64,000 bases of DNA from the NCBI GenBank assembly GCA_013042375.1, contig JABDQH010000094.1:1-64000 (forward strand), written 5' to 3'. The notes beneath the pieces are model-generated. The model did no database searches. It was not told the DNA's origin and saw nothing but the letters and a program-made list of their open reading frames with translations. The position numbers and the translations under genes are program-made. Source of the stretch: Woeseiaceae bacterium (GTDB taxonomy: Bacteria > Pseudomonadota > Gammaproteobacteria > Steroidobacterales > Woeseiaceae). Positions 55,415-63,547 of the stretch are shown here, in pieces; within the stretch, counting starts at the first letter, position 1, and each line of letters opens with the position of its first letter.

Positions 55415-55582
55415 ATGGCTAAGGGAAATCGCGACAAGATCAAGCTGGTGTCGAGTGCCGGCACGGGCCACTACTACACGGCCACGAAGAACAAGAAGCT
55501 CCATCCCGGAAAGATGCAAACGAAGAAGTACGATCCGACGATCCGCAAGCACGTGATCTACAAGGAAGCGAAGATCAAGTAA
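55415..55582 (+). CDS. rpmG: 50S ribosomal protein L33
   Basis: A 55-residue ribosomal protein. It starts [20 protein letters not shown] and ends YKEAKIK, as in L33 of gammaproteobacteria. There are no zinc-binding cysteines, so it is the zinc-free type. The ATG has GGGAGGA upstream. It is easily missed because it is short, but clearly real. Confidence 0.96.
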   Translation: MAKGNRDKIKLVSSAGTGHYYTATKNKKLHPGKMQTKKYDPTIRKHVIYKEAKIK

Positions 55583-55590
55583 AGCGCCCC

Positions 55591-55678
55591 TTGTGGGAGC
55601 GGCTTTATACCCCGAGGGCACCTGGGCCGCGATTTCGGGCCTTATAATCCCGCTTGACGGGAGAAGGCCCTCCCACAA
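55591..55678. repeat. REP-like composite repeat (copy 4)
   Basis: Starts TTGTGGGAGCGGCTTTATACC and ends GAGAAGGCCCTCCCACAA. Two GTGGGAG units in opposite orientation flank about 50 bases. It lies between rpmG and mutM and just upstream of a terminator. Confidence 0.8.
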
Positions 55679-55692
55679 CTAAAGGATCCAGG

Positions 55693-55719
55693 AAGCCCGC
55701 TTTCACGCGGGCTTTTTTG
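55693..55719 (+). terminator. Rho-independent terminator of rpmB-rpmG
   Basis: AAGCCCGC (55693-55700) pairs with GCGGGCTT (55707-55714), with a six-base loop and a run of T residues after it. It separates rpmG from mutM. Confidence 0.88.
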
Positions 55720-55761
55720 TACATGGATGTGCGAGAGCGGCGTTTTGGGCACAATCCTCGT

Positions 55762-56574
55762 ATGCCCGAACTACCCGAAGTCGAAACCAGCCGCCGCGGC
55801 ATCGAGCCGTGGATCGTCGACCGGACCATCGTCGACGTCGTCGTGCGCGACCGCCGCCTGCGCTGGCCCGTGGCACGCGGCACCGAAAGCAGGCTGCGCG
55901 GCCAGCGCATCGACTCGGTCGCAAGACGCGCCAAATACCTGCTGATCAACACGGCGTCGGGCACGGCGCTCATGCACCTCGGCATGACGGGCAGCGTGTT
56001 CATCGTCGAGCGCGGCACGCCGGCCGGCGTGCACGATCACATCGACGTCGAACTCGACTCGGGAAAAGCGCTGCGCTTTCGTGACCCGCGACGCTTCGGC
56101 AGTTTCTTCTTCAGCCAGCGACCCTACGAGCACCCGTTGCTCGCCAGGCTCGGGCCCGAGCCGCTCGGCGAGGCGTTCGACGGCGAGTACCTCTGGACGG
56201 CGTCGCGCGGTCGCAGGGTCAGCGTCAAACAGTTCATCATGAACGCGCAGGTCGTCGTCGGCGTCGGCAACATCTATGCGAGCGAGTCACTGTTCCAGGC
56301 CGGCATCAACCCGAAGCGTGCGGCCGGGCGTATCGCGCGCCGTCGCTACGATGCGCTCGCCGGCTCGATCAGGGACGTCCTCGCGCGCGCGATCGAGGCC
56401 GGCGGCACGACGCTAAGGGACTTCTACGGCGGCGACGGCGAACCCGGTTACTTCAAACAGGAACTCGAGGTATACGACCGCGAGGACGAGCACTGTCGCC
56501 GGTGCGACACGCTCATCACGGCGATCGTGCAGGGACAGCGTACGACCTACTACTGCAAACGCTGCCAGACCTAG
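55762..56574 (+). CDS. mutM: Formamidopyrimidine-DNA glycosylase
   Basis: A 270-residue repair enzyme removing 8-oxoguanine. The catalytic proline is Pro2 (MPELPEVETSRRG), and the C-terminal zinc finger is present (CRRCDTLITAIVQGQRTTYYCKRCQ). NAQVVVGVGNIYASESLFQAGINP is a conserved family block. The start at 55762 is fixed by the required N-terminal Pro-Glu. A CACAAT box lies six bases before the ATG. Confidence 0.97.
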   Translation: MPELPEVETSRRGIEPWIVDRTIVDVVVRDRRLRWPVARGTESRLRGQRIDSVARRAKYLLINTASGTALMHLGMTGSVFIVERGTPAGVHDHIDVELDSGKALRFRDPRRFGSFFFSQRPYEHPLLARLGPEPLGEAFDGEYLWTASRGRRVSVKQFIMNAQVVVGVGNIYASESLFQAGINPKRAAGRIARRRYDALAGSIRDVLARAIEAGGTTLRDFYGGDGEPGYFKQELEVYDREDEHCRRCDTLITAIVQGQRTTYYCKRCQT

Positions 56575-56582
56575 TCACTGGA

Positions 56583-56605
56583 TGTGGGAGGGCTTCAGCC
56601 CCGAA
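56583..56605. repeat. REP-like half unit (copy 5)
   Basis: TGTGGGAGGGCTTCAGCCCC at 56583-56602 followed by GAA. A single unit in the 31 bases between mutM and coaD, which are convergent. Confidence 0.7.
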
Positions 56606-57094
56606 CTACGACGAGTTTGTGACCCCGTCCAGCGCGTGTTTCACCTTCGGCGACACGAAACCCGATACGTCGCCGCCCAGGGAAGCGACTTCACGCACCA
56701 GCGTCGAGGAGATATACGTGTACTTGTCGGTCGGCGTCAGGAACACGGTCTCGACCTCCTCGGTCAGGGCACGGTTCATGTTGGCGAGCTGGAACTCGTA
56801 CTCGAAGTCGGACACGGCCCGGAGGCCGCGGACGATGGCCTGGTAGCCGTGCGTGCGCGCATACTCGACGGTTAACCCTGAGTAACCGCGAACCTCAACG
56901 TTTTCGTACTCCGCAAGCGCGTCTTCGGCCATCGCCAGACGTTCGTCGAACGAGAACATCGGCTGCTTGCTGCCCGTGTCGCGAGCGATCGCGACGACGA
57001 CCGTGTCGAAAAGGCGCGCTGCACGCCTGACGAGATCTTCGTGCCCGAGCGTGATCGGGTCGAAGGTGCCGGGGTACATCGCGGATATCGCCAT
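56606..57094 (-). CDS. coaD: Phosphopantetheine adenylyltransferase
   Basis: A 162-residue enzyme of the CoA pathway (ATP plus 4-phosphopantetheine to dephospho-CoA). The nucleotidyltransferase motifs are YPGTFDPITLGHED and TYISSTLVREVA, with RGLRAVSDFEYEFQLANMNRAL between. It is directly after rsmD on the minus strand, without a gap. The C-terminus ends next to the REP element. Confidence 0.97.
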   Translation of the reverse strand: MAISAMYPGTFDPITLGHEDLVRRAARLFDTVVVAIARDTGSKQPMFSFDERLAMAEDALAEYENVEVRGYSGLTVEYARTHGYQAIVRGLRAVSDFEYEFQLANMNRALTEEVETVFLTPTDKYTYISSTLVREVASLGGDVSGFVSPKVKHALDGVTNSS

Positions 57095-57703
57095 CTAGTC
57101 GCTCCTGTTCGCCTGGACGAGCATATAGCGGACCTTGCCCGCCGTCTTGTTCTTCTCTGTCTGCCAGCCGCCCGGCAACTCCGGTTCGGCCTCCTTGCGG
57201 TCGAGCTCGAGGTAGACGCGTGCATCGTCAGCGAGCAACCGCGTCCCGGCCAACAGTCTACACGTTTCCTCGAGCAGGCCGGCCGCGTAGGGCGGATCGA
57301 GAAAGACGATGTCGAAGGGAGCTCCGGGCGCACTGCGCAGGTAGTCCAGCGCGTCGGCGCGGATGGTCTCTGCTGTGGGAGGGCCTTCAAGCGCTCCCAC
57401 AAGAATGTCGATGTTCTTCTCGAGCTGCCGGGCGGCGACCGCGGACTTCTCGACGAACACGACGGAGGCGGCGCCGCGCGACAGTGCCTCGAGGCCGAGC
57501 GCACCCGTGCCGGCGAAGAGGTCGAGGCAGCGTGCCCCTGTGATGCGTGGTGCGAGCCAGTTGAACAGCGTCTCGCGTACGCGTTCGGCGGTCGGTCGCA
57601 GGCCTTCGACATCGGCAATATCCAAAAGGCGACTGCGCCAGTTTCCGGCTACAATACGCAGCCTTCCGGCCCTGGATGCACGCTGTTTGTTTCGTCTCAC
57701 CAT
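57095..57703 (-). CDS. rsmD: 16S rRNA (guanine966-N2)-methyltransferase RsmD, with an in-frame REP insert
   Basis: A 202-residue methyltransferase. LRIVAGNWRSRLL, RPTAERVRETLFNWL, CLDLFAGTGALGLEALSRGA and DIVFLDPPYAAGLLEE are all standard RsmD motifs. The start at 57703 (MVRRNKQRASRAG) is the best ATG or GTG-like choice near the motifs. Residues about 100-111 (LVGALEGPPT) are coded by a GTGGGAG repeat, so a mobile palindrome has been captured in a surface loop. coaD follows immediately. ftsY is divergent. Confidence 0.9.
   Translation of the reverse strand: MVRRNKQRASRAGRLRIVAGNWRSRLLDIADVEGLRPTAERVRETLFNWLAPRITGARCLDLFAGTGALGLEALSRGAASVVFVEKSAVAARQLEKNIDILVGALEGPPTAETIRADALDYLRSAPGAPFDIVFLDPPYAAGLLEETCRLLAGTRLLADDARVYLELDRKEAEPELPGGWQTEKNKTAGKVRYMLVQANRSD
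57374..57401. repeat. REP-like unit inside rsmD (copy 6)
   Basis: TGTGGGAGGGCCTTCAAGCG followed by CTCCCACA, with end arms pairing across a short middle. Read on the minus strand it codes for about ten residues of RsmD without breaking the frame. Confidence 0.8.
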
Positions 57704-57739
57704 CGCGTCCTGCCTTCGAGAATTAGGAATCGTAATCGC

Positions 57740-58684
57740 ATGTTTGGCAAAAAGGAAAAGCCCGAGAAGAAAAAAGGCTTCGTCAAACGACTGCGTGCGC
57801 GCCTCAACCGCGGCGACAGCTGGCTCACCTATGACCTCGCGAACCTCGCACCGGGCGGCAAGATCGACGAGAACACGCTCGAGGAGCTCGAGAGCCTGCT
57901 CGTCATGGCCGACGTCGGCGTCGATACGACCGAACGCATTATCACCGACCTGCAGAAACGGCTCGCGCGCAAGGAACTGGGGGACGTCGACGCGTTGCGA
58001 CGCGGCCTGCGCGATGACGTCGAAAAGATCCTCACACCGGTGGAGCAGCCGCTGGTCATTGACAAGCGGGAAGGGCCTTTCGTTATCCTCATGATTGGCG
58101 TCAACGGTGCGGGCAAGACGACGACGATCGGCAAGCTCGCGCGTCGGTTCCGCGACCAGGGTCTCTCGGTCATGCTGGCGGCCGGGGACACGTTTCGCGC
58201 AGCCGCCGTTGAACAGCTGCAGGCCTGGGGTGAGCGCAATGACGTGCCGGTCATCGCGCAACAGGCGGGCGCCGATCCCGCCGCCGTGATCTTCGATGCC
58301 ATGGAAGCGGCCAAGGCGCGCGGCATCGATGTCCTGCTCGCCGATACGGCCGGGCGCCTGCAGAGCCAGGCCGGTCTCATGGATGAACTGGCGAAGGTCA
58401 GGCGCGTCATCGGGCGGCACGACGAGACGGCGCCGCACGAGGTTATGCTCGTGCTCGACGCGAGCCAGGGGCAGAACGCGCTCGTCCAGGCCGAGAAGTT
58501 TCACGAGGCCCTCGGACTGACCGGCATCGCGGTCACCAAGCTTGACGGCAGCGCCAAGGGCGGCATTTTGCTCGCGATAGCGGATCGCCTCGGTGTGCCG
58601 GTGCGCTTCATCGGCATCGGCGAGGCGGCCGAAGATATGCAACCGTTTTCGGCCAGCGAGTTCGCGGAAGCACTGCTCGGATGA
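57740..58684 (+). CDS. ftsY: Signal recognition particle receptor FtsY
   Basis: A 314-residue GTPase that docks ribosome-SRP complexes at the inner membrane. The NG core has the G1 motif GVNGAGKTTTIGKLA near residue 117, DTFRAAAVEQLQAW, the G3 region LLADTAGRLQSQAGLMDEL and TKLDGSAKGG. The acidic A domain is nearly absent, so the N-terminal extension is short and basic (MFGKKEKPEKKKGFVKRLRA). The start is the ATG at 57740. ftsE overlaps by four bases. Confidence 0.96.
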   Translation: MFGKKEKPEKKKGFVKRLRARLNRGDSWLTYDLANLAPGGKIDENTLEELESLLVMADVGVDTTERIITDLQKRLARKELGDVDALRRGLRDDVEKILTPVEQPLVIDKREGPFVILMIGVNGAGKTTTIGKLARRFRDQGLSVMLAAGDTFRAAAVEQLQAWGERNDVPVIAQQAGADPAAVIFDAMEAAKARGIDVLLADTAGRLQSQAGLMDELAKVRRVIGRHDETAPHEVMLVLDASQGQNALVQAEKFHEALGLTGIAVTKLDGSAKGGILLAIADRLGVPVRFIGIGEAAEDMQPFSASEFAEALLG

Positions 58685-59367
58685 TCCAGCTCGACAACGT
58701 GACGAAACGCTTCCCCGGGGGCCAGGAGGCACTGTCAGGCTTGAGCCTCTCGATCGATTCGGGCGAGATGGTTTTCGTGACCGGGCATTCGGGTGCGGGC
58801 AAGAGCACGCTACTGCGCCTGATTGCGTTGATCGAGCGTCCTACCAGCGGGCAGGTCATCGTCAATGGCCAGAACACGCGCCGCGTCAAGCGCCGGCGCA
58901 TCCCGAAGTACCGGCGGCACATCGGCATGGTGTTCCAGGACCACAAGCTGCTCGACGATCGTCCCGTCTTCGACAACGTCGCGCTGCCGCTGATCATCTC
59001 AGGTGTAGGTCGTCGCGATGCCGCCCGCAAGGTCCGCGCCGCGCTCGACCAGGTCGGCCTGCTGCACAAGGAAAAGCAAAATCCCGAGACCCTGTCGGCC
59101 GGCGAGCAGCAACGCGTCGGCATTGCGCGCGCGATTGTCACGCGCCCCAGGTTGTTGATTGCCGACGAGCCGACGGGCAACCTCGATCCGGACCTGTCGC
59201 TCGAGGTGATGCGCATTTTCCGTCGTTTCAACGAGGTCGGCGTGACCCTGTTGATCGCGAGTCACGACATCGCCCTCATCGACAAGCTGGGCTGCCGGCG
59301 CATCGAACTCGACGAGGGGCGCCTGCGGAACGGCTACAAGGACGACGACGAATGGCTGCCTGGCTGA
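58681..59367 (+). CDS. ftsE: Cell division ATP-binding protein FtsE
   Basis: A 228-residue ABC ATPase. Walker A is GHSGAGKST, the signature is LSAGEQQRVGIARAI, and Walker B is LLIADEPTGNLD. With FtsX it activates cell-wall hydrolases at the division site. It overlaps ftsY by four bases (ATGA) and ftsX by sixteen. Confidence 0.96.
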   Translation: MIQLDNVTKRFPGGQEALSGLSLSIDSGEMVFVTGHSGAGKSTLLRLIALIERPTSGQVIVNGQNTRRVKRRRIPKYRRHIGMVFQDHKLLDDRPVFDNVALPLIISGVGRRDAARKVRAALDQVGLLHKEKQNPETLSAGEQQRVGIARAIVTRPRLLIADEPTGNLDPDLSLEVMRIFRRFNEVGVTLLIASHDIALIDKLGCRRIELDEGRLRNGYKDDDEWLPG

Positions 59368-60263
59368 CGGGGCACGCGAGTTCGTCGATTGGCGCGCTCG
59401 GCCGGATCGCGCGCCATCCGCTGTCGAGCTTCATGATTATCCTCGTGATCGCCGTGACGCTGGCACTGCCGGCCGCGATCAACCTCGTCGTCAAAAATGC
59501 ACGCACTCTGAGCGCCGGGTGGGACAACGCGCTGGACTTTGCCGTGTTCCTGAAGCTAACCGTCGCCGAAGACGAGGCCGCGGCGCTGGGCCGGCTCCTC
59601 GAACAGCGCGCCGACATCGATGCGGTTCAGTTCGTCTCGTCGACGCAAGCGCTCATCGATTTTCGCGAGCAGTCGGGGTTCGGCGCGGCGCTCGACCAGC
59701 TGCCCGACAACCCGCTGCCCCACACACTCGTCGTGCGGCCGGGCCCCGGCAATACGAGCGCGTCGCTCGTGCTCTTGCAGGAAGAACTCGCCAACCTCCC
59801 CGAGGCAGAGTACGTACAGGTCGACACGGAGTGGGTGCAGCGATTCCACGCGATCCTCGACATCGTTCGCCAGGCGATTGCGATCGGCGCCGCGCTGCTC
59901 GGCATCGCGATAGTCGTCATCATCGGCAACACGATACGTCTCGACATCGAGAACCGCCGCGAGGAAATCGAGGTGACGAAACTCATCGGCGCCAGCAATG
60001 CATTCGTGCGGCGGCCCTTTCTTTGGTCCGGCTTCTGGTACGGATTGCTCGGTGGCCTGCTGGCGCTCGGGCTGGTCTGGTACGGGCTGTACCTGCTGGG
60101 AGGACCCGTCGCGCGACTCGCCGGGCTTTACCAGGGTAACGTCAGTATCACGTCGATGAGCCTCGTCGAGGCGGCAGCGGTCGTCGCCATCGGCGTCGTA
60201 CTCGGGCTCGCCGGATCCTGGCTCACGACGGCCCGGCATATGCGCCGCATCGAACCGCGCTAA
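59352..60263 (+). CDS. ftsX: Cell division protein FtsX
   Basis: A 303-residue inner-membrane protein with four helices. The first (HPLSSFMIILVIAVTLALPAAINLV) is followed by a periplasmic loop, and three C-terminal helices end the protein. GLLGGLLALGLVWYGLYL and IEVTKLIGASNAFVRRPFLWSGFW are typical FtsX. The start at 59352 overlaps ftsE by sixteen bases. The stop overlaps the tetR stop by four bases on the opposite strand. Confidence 0.93.
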   Translation: MAAWLTGHASSSIGALGRIARHPLSSFMIILVIAVTLALPAAINLVVKNARTLSAGWDNALDFAVFLKLTVAEDEAAALGRLLEQRADIDAVQFVSSTQALIDFREQSGFGAALDQLPDNPLPHTLVVRPGPGNTSASLVLLQEELANLPEAEYVQVDTEWVQRFHAILDIVRQAIAIGAALLGIAIVVIIGNTIRLDIENRREEIEVTKLIGASNAFVRRPFLWSGFWYGLLGGLLALGLVWYGLYLLGGPVARLAGLYQGNVSITSMSLVEAAAVVAIGVVLGLAGSWLTTARHMRRIEPR

Positions 60264-60853
60264 GCCACTCGGCTGCGCAACCCGTTCAGCACCCCGTCGA
60301 CGATCGCATCGAGGCTGGCGCGATCGGGCCGGCTCTTGCACATGACGCGCAGGCCCCACAGGTTGTTGAGGACGAAAGATGCGAGCTGGTTGGCATCGCG
60401 CGCCGTGTGAATGTCGCCCTCGGCCTGGGCGTCCTTGACGAGCCATACGAACGCCTTGCGCAGCTGAGCATTGTAGGCGCGTAGCTTATCCGCTATCTCG
60501 TCATCGTGCGTCGACAGCTCGAGTAACGCATTGACGGTCAGGCAGCCGCGCTCGGCTCGCCCGGCGGCGGCGTCGTCGACGATCTGGCGCAGGAGGCCCT
60601 CCACCTTGTGGATGGAACGGCCCGGCGCATCGCGCAGTCCGTTGACCCGGGCAATGAAGCGCCGGTTGTAGCGGTCGATGACCTCGACGAACAGGCCTTT
60701 CTTGTTGCCGAAGGCCGCGTACAGGCTGCCGGGCTGCAGCCCGGTCGCCGAAACGAGGTCGCCGATCGAGGTCTTGCCATAGCCGCGGTCCCAGAAGACC
60801 GCCGTCGCCTCGGCAATCACGGCGTCGCGATCGTATTCAGCATGTCGTGCCAT
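60260..60853 (-). CDS. TetR-family transcriptional regulator
   Basis: A 197-residue repressor. The N-terminal HTH is AVIAEATAVFWDRGYGKTSIGDLVSATGLQPGSLYAAFGNKKGLFVEVIDRY, the standard TetR pattern, close to the AcuR/NemR group. The C-terminal ligand domain has RGCLTVNALLELSTHDDEIA, with a single cysteine. The ligand is unknown. Twin operators and a leaderless promoter lie directly upstream, so it probably represses itself. No other target gene is adjacent except rpoH, 209 bases away. Confidence 0.88.
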   Translation of the reverse strand: MARHAEYDRDAVIAEATAVFWDRGYGKTSIGDLVSATGLQPGSLYAAFGNKKGLFVEVIDRYNRRFIARVNGLRDAPGRSIHKVEGLLRQIVDDAAAGRAERGCLTVNALLELSTHDDEIADKLRAYNAQLRKAFVWLVKDAQAEGDIHTARDANQLASFVLNNLWGLRVMCKSRPDRASLDAIVDGVLNGLRSRVA

Positions 60854-60859
60854 GGTGCT

Positions 60860-60888
60860 ATTGTAGGGATACTTGAATTATTATTCAA
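60860..60888 (-). promoter_or_regulatory. Leaderless promoter of tetR
   Basis: On the minus strand TTGAAT (-35, 60888-60883), 17 bases, TACAAT (-10, 60865-60860), then six bases to the tetR ATG at 60853. The transcript would begin at or next to the ATG. The -35 lies in operator 1. Confidence 0.75.
60873..60888. promoter_or_regulatory. TetR operator 1
   Basis: A perfect inverted repeat TTGAAT-TATT-ATTCAA. It covers the -35 of the tetR promoter. The same half-sites recur 28 bases further (operator 2). Confidence 0.75.
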
Positions 60889-60900
60889 CAATGTGTAATA

Positions 60901-60916
60901 TTGAATAGTTGTTCAA
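60901..60916. promoter_or_regulatory. TetR operator 2
   Basis: TTGAAT-AGTT-GTTCAA, one mismatch from a perfect palindrome, with the same spacing as operator 1 and 28 bases from it. Confidence 0.7.
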
Positions 60917-61005
60917 GAAAGAAGCGGCAGTTGCGCGATGTTCGGCCGCCGGCCGACGCCGCCAGGCCGCGCGAGGGGCCTGTCCTGAGGAACTTGCACA
61001 ACGCG

Positions 61006-61032
61006 TTAGCACTCCACATACGCGAGTGCTAA
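61006..61032 (+). promoter_or_regulatory. CIRCE element (HrcA operator) upstream of rpoH
   Basis: TTAGCACTC at 61006-61014, nine spacer bases, GAGTGCTAA at 61024-61032: an exact match of 18 of 18 bases to the CIRCE consensus. It overlaps the likely promoter, with -35 TTAGCA (61006) and -10 TAAGAT (61030-61035) spaced by 18, and lies 30 bases upstream of the rpoH ATG. HrcA repressor would therefore block rpoH transcription. No hrcA gene is in this window. Confidence 0.9.
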
Positions 61033-61062
61033 GATTTGGAACCAGTTTTGAGGAGGGAGTAG

Positions 61063-61926
<864 letters not shown>

Positions 61927-61933
61927 GCCGCGC

Positions 61934-62182
61934 CTACTCGTAGGTCCGCCGCCCGAACCGAATCCACCCGCCGTCCTCGATACCCAGGGGATCGTGGTGC
62001 GTCCAGTGCACGAGCCCCCCCAGGTCGTTCCATTCGTACATGCCGCGCACGACGACGCGATCCCCGAGACCGACGGGGACGCGGCTCGCGAGATCGAGGT
62101 TGTGCGCGATCAGCAGGGTCTGGCGATCGCCGATATCGACGATGAATCGCTGGTGTCGCGAGTCGTCGTTGTCGTCATGCAA
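61934..62182 (-). CDS. DUF3465 protein, probably starting upstream at an AUA codon
   Basis: An OB-fold-like DUF3465 protein. From a TTG at 62182 it gives 82 residues: DDSRHQRFIVDIGDRQTLLIAHNLDLASRVP and YEWNDLGGLVHWTHHDPLGIEDGGWIR are its strongest blocks. The reading frame stays open upstream with family-like sequence (IKFEKRDDGRWIEVTGFVRRL) for 21 more codons, back to an ATA at 62243-62245. No ATG, GTG or TTG occurs in that part. The ATA lies one base after the stop of the OmpA gene and behind GGCGAG. The real gene is thus probably 61934-62245. The family has no known function. Confidence 0.7.
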   Translation of the reverse strand: MHDDNDDSRHQRFIVDIGDRQTLLIAHNLDLASRVPVGLGDRVVVRGMYEWNDLGGLVHWTHHDPLGIEDGGWIRFGRRTYE

Positions 62183-62246
62183 AAGGCGGCGGACGAAGCC
62201 CGTGACTTCGATCCACCGCCCGTCATCGCGCTTTTCGAACTTTATG

Positions 62247-62924
62247 CTAGCTCGCCGTTATCGGCACCATCGTGATCTCGACGCGACGGTTGGCCTGGCG
62301 GCCATCCGGCGTGCCGTTATCGGCGACCGGCCGAAGCTCGCCCATTCCCAAGGTAATAATGCGCTGGGAAATGACGCCCTGTGCGTTCAGGTACCTGGCG
62401 ACCGATGCGGCACGGCGCTCCGACAAGGACTGGTTGTAGTCTTCCGAACCGGTACTGTCGGTGTGGCCGGCGACCTCGACGACCGTCTTGTCGTACTCAC
62501 CCAGCACCTTGCCGACCGAGTTGAGGACGTCGAAGAACGCAGGACTCAGGTCCGCGCTGTCAGTGGCGAACGTGACGTTGCCCGGCATGTTGAGCGTGAT
62601 GTTGTCGCCCATGCGCGCAACGCTCACGCCCGTACCCTCGAGTTCGGCACGCAATGCGGCTTCCTGGCGATCCTGGTAGGCGCCGACGGCGCCGCCCGCA
62701 AGTGCGCCGATGCCGGCACCGATGAGTGCCCGCTGGCGACGCTCGACGGCATCGTCACCCGATATAAGACCCACGACGGCACCGATGCCGGCGCCGATGA
62801 GTGCACCCTTGGTGGTCTGGCTGGTCCCCTCTTCACGTGTATACGGATCCAGCGTTTGACAGCCGCTGACGAAAACCGTCGCCGTCGCCAGCGCGACAAC
62901 GAGCTTCGTTGCTTTATTGTTCAT
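62247..62924 (-). CDS. OmpA-family lipoprotein with glycine zipper
   Basis: A 225-residue outer-membrane lipoprotein. The lipobox is VSGC with Cys22. A glycine-zipper stretch (GALIGAGIGAVVGLISG, and RALIGAGIGALAGGAVGAY) is followed by an OmpA C-terminal peptidoglycan-binding domain (VTFATDSADLSPAF, VEVAGHTDSTGSEDYNQSLSERRAASVARYL, GELRPVADNGTPDGRQANRRVEI). It resembles YiaD/Pal-type proteins and links the outer membrane to the wall. The DUF3465 gene lies directly after it. Confidence 0.9.
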   Translation of the reverse strand: MNNKATKLVVALATATVFVSGCQTLDPYTREEGTSQTTKGALIGAGIGAVVGLISGDDAVERRQRALIGAGIGALAGGAVGAYQDRQEAALRAELEGTGVSVARMGDNITLNMPGNVTFATDSADLSPAFFDVLNSVGKVLGEYDKTVVEVAGHTDSTGSEDYNQSLSERRAASVARYLNAQGVISQRIITLGMGELRPVADNGTPDGRQANRRVEITMVPITAS

Positions 62925-63012
62925 GGATTGCCCTCTTGCTTGCGAAGATAAAGGCGCATTTTACGCCCTGCCAGCCTGAACCGAGCCTTAATATGCGGGT
63001 AAACTGTGACGC

Positions 63013-63480
63013 ATGCCCGATAACGACAACTGGCTGCAACGCTATGAGGCAAGCCACCAGGGCCTCATGAACCCGGTCGTGTACTGGGCAGCCGTGCCGA
63101 TGATCGTGGTGGGCACCGTGGGCCTGCTCTGGTATCTCCCGGTACCCGCCGAATTCTTCGAGATTTCCCCACTGCTCAACTGGGGCAGCGCGTTCCTGAT
63201 GGCGACCGCCATCTACTATTTCGTCATATCCGTGCCGCTGGCCATCGGCATGCTGCCGTTCCTGCTCGGACTCGCAGCCATCCAGGTCTGGCTGTCGGAG
63301 TCGGCCTGGCCGCAGCTCGGCGTTGCGACAGGCCTGCTCGTCGCGGGCGCGGTCGGCCTGTGGCTGGGCCGGCGCGGGCCGGGCAGCCTGCGCGGCGTGC
63401 TCGAGGATTTCCAGCTCATGATGATCGGGCCGGTGTGGCTGCTCTCGGTCATGTACCGACGCCTGAGGATTCCGTACTAG
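63013..63480 (+). CDS. Mpo1-like (DUF962) membrane protein, second histidine missing
   Basis: A 155-residue protein with four hydrophobic segments. The N-terminus WLQRYEASHQGLMNPVVYWAAVPMIVVGTVGLLW follows the Mpo1 pattern (YxxxHxxxxNxxxHWxxVP), with the first histidine but tyrosine in place of the second. Mpo1 is an iron-dependent 2-hydroxy-fatty-acid dioxygenase in yeast. Loss of a metal ligand suggests altered or lost activity, if the assignment is right. TAAACT lies seven bases before the ATG. Confidence 0.65.
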   Translation: MPDNDNWLQRYEASHQGLMNPVVYWAAVPMIVVGTVGLLWYLPVPAEFFEISPLLNWGSAFLMATAIYYFVISVPLAIGMLPFLLGLAAIQVWLSESAWPQLGVATGLLVAGAVGLWLGRRGPGSLRGVLEDFQLMMIGPVWLLSVMYRRLRIPY

Positions 63481-63483
63481 CGC

Positions 63484-63512
63484 CTAGTGCAAGTCGGCCC
63501 AATCGGCACTAG
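63484..63512. promoter_or_regulatory. Inverted repeat overlapping the gcdH-like promoter
   Basis: CTAGTGC (63484-63490) and GCACTAG (63506-63512) with 15 bases between form perfect 7-base arms. The right arm overlaps TAGAAT (63510-63515), a likely -10 box for the next gene. It could be a repressor site for fatty or amino acid catabolism genes. It also lies just after the stop of the preceding gene, but without a T run. Confidence 0.4.
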
Positions 63513-63547
63513 AATCAACGCCCCTCACCCTAGCCAGGACCGCCGCC

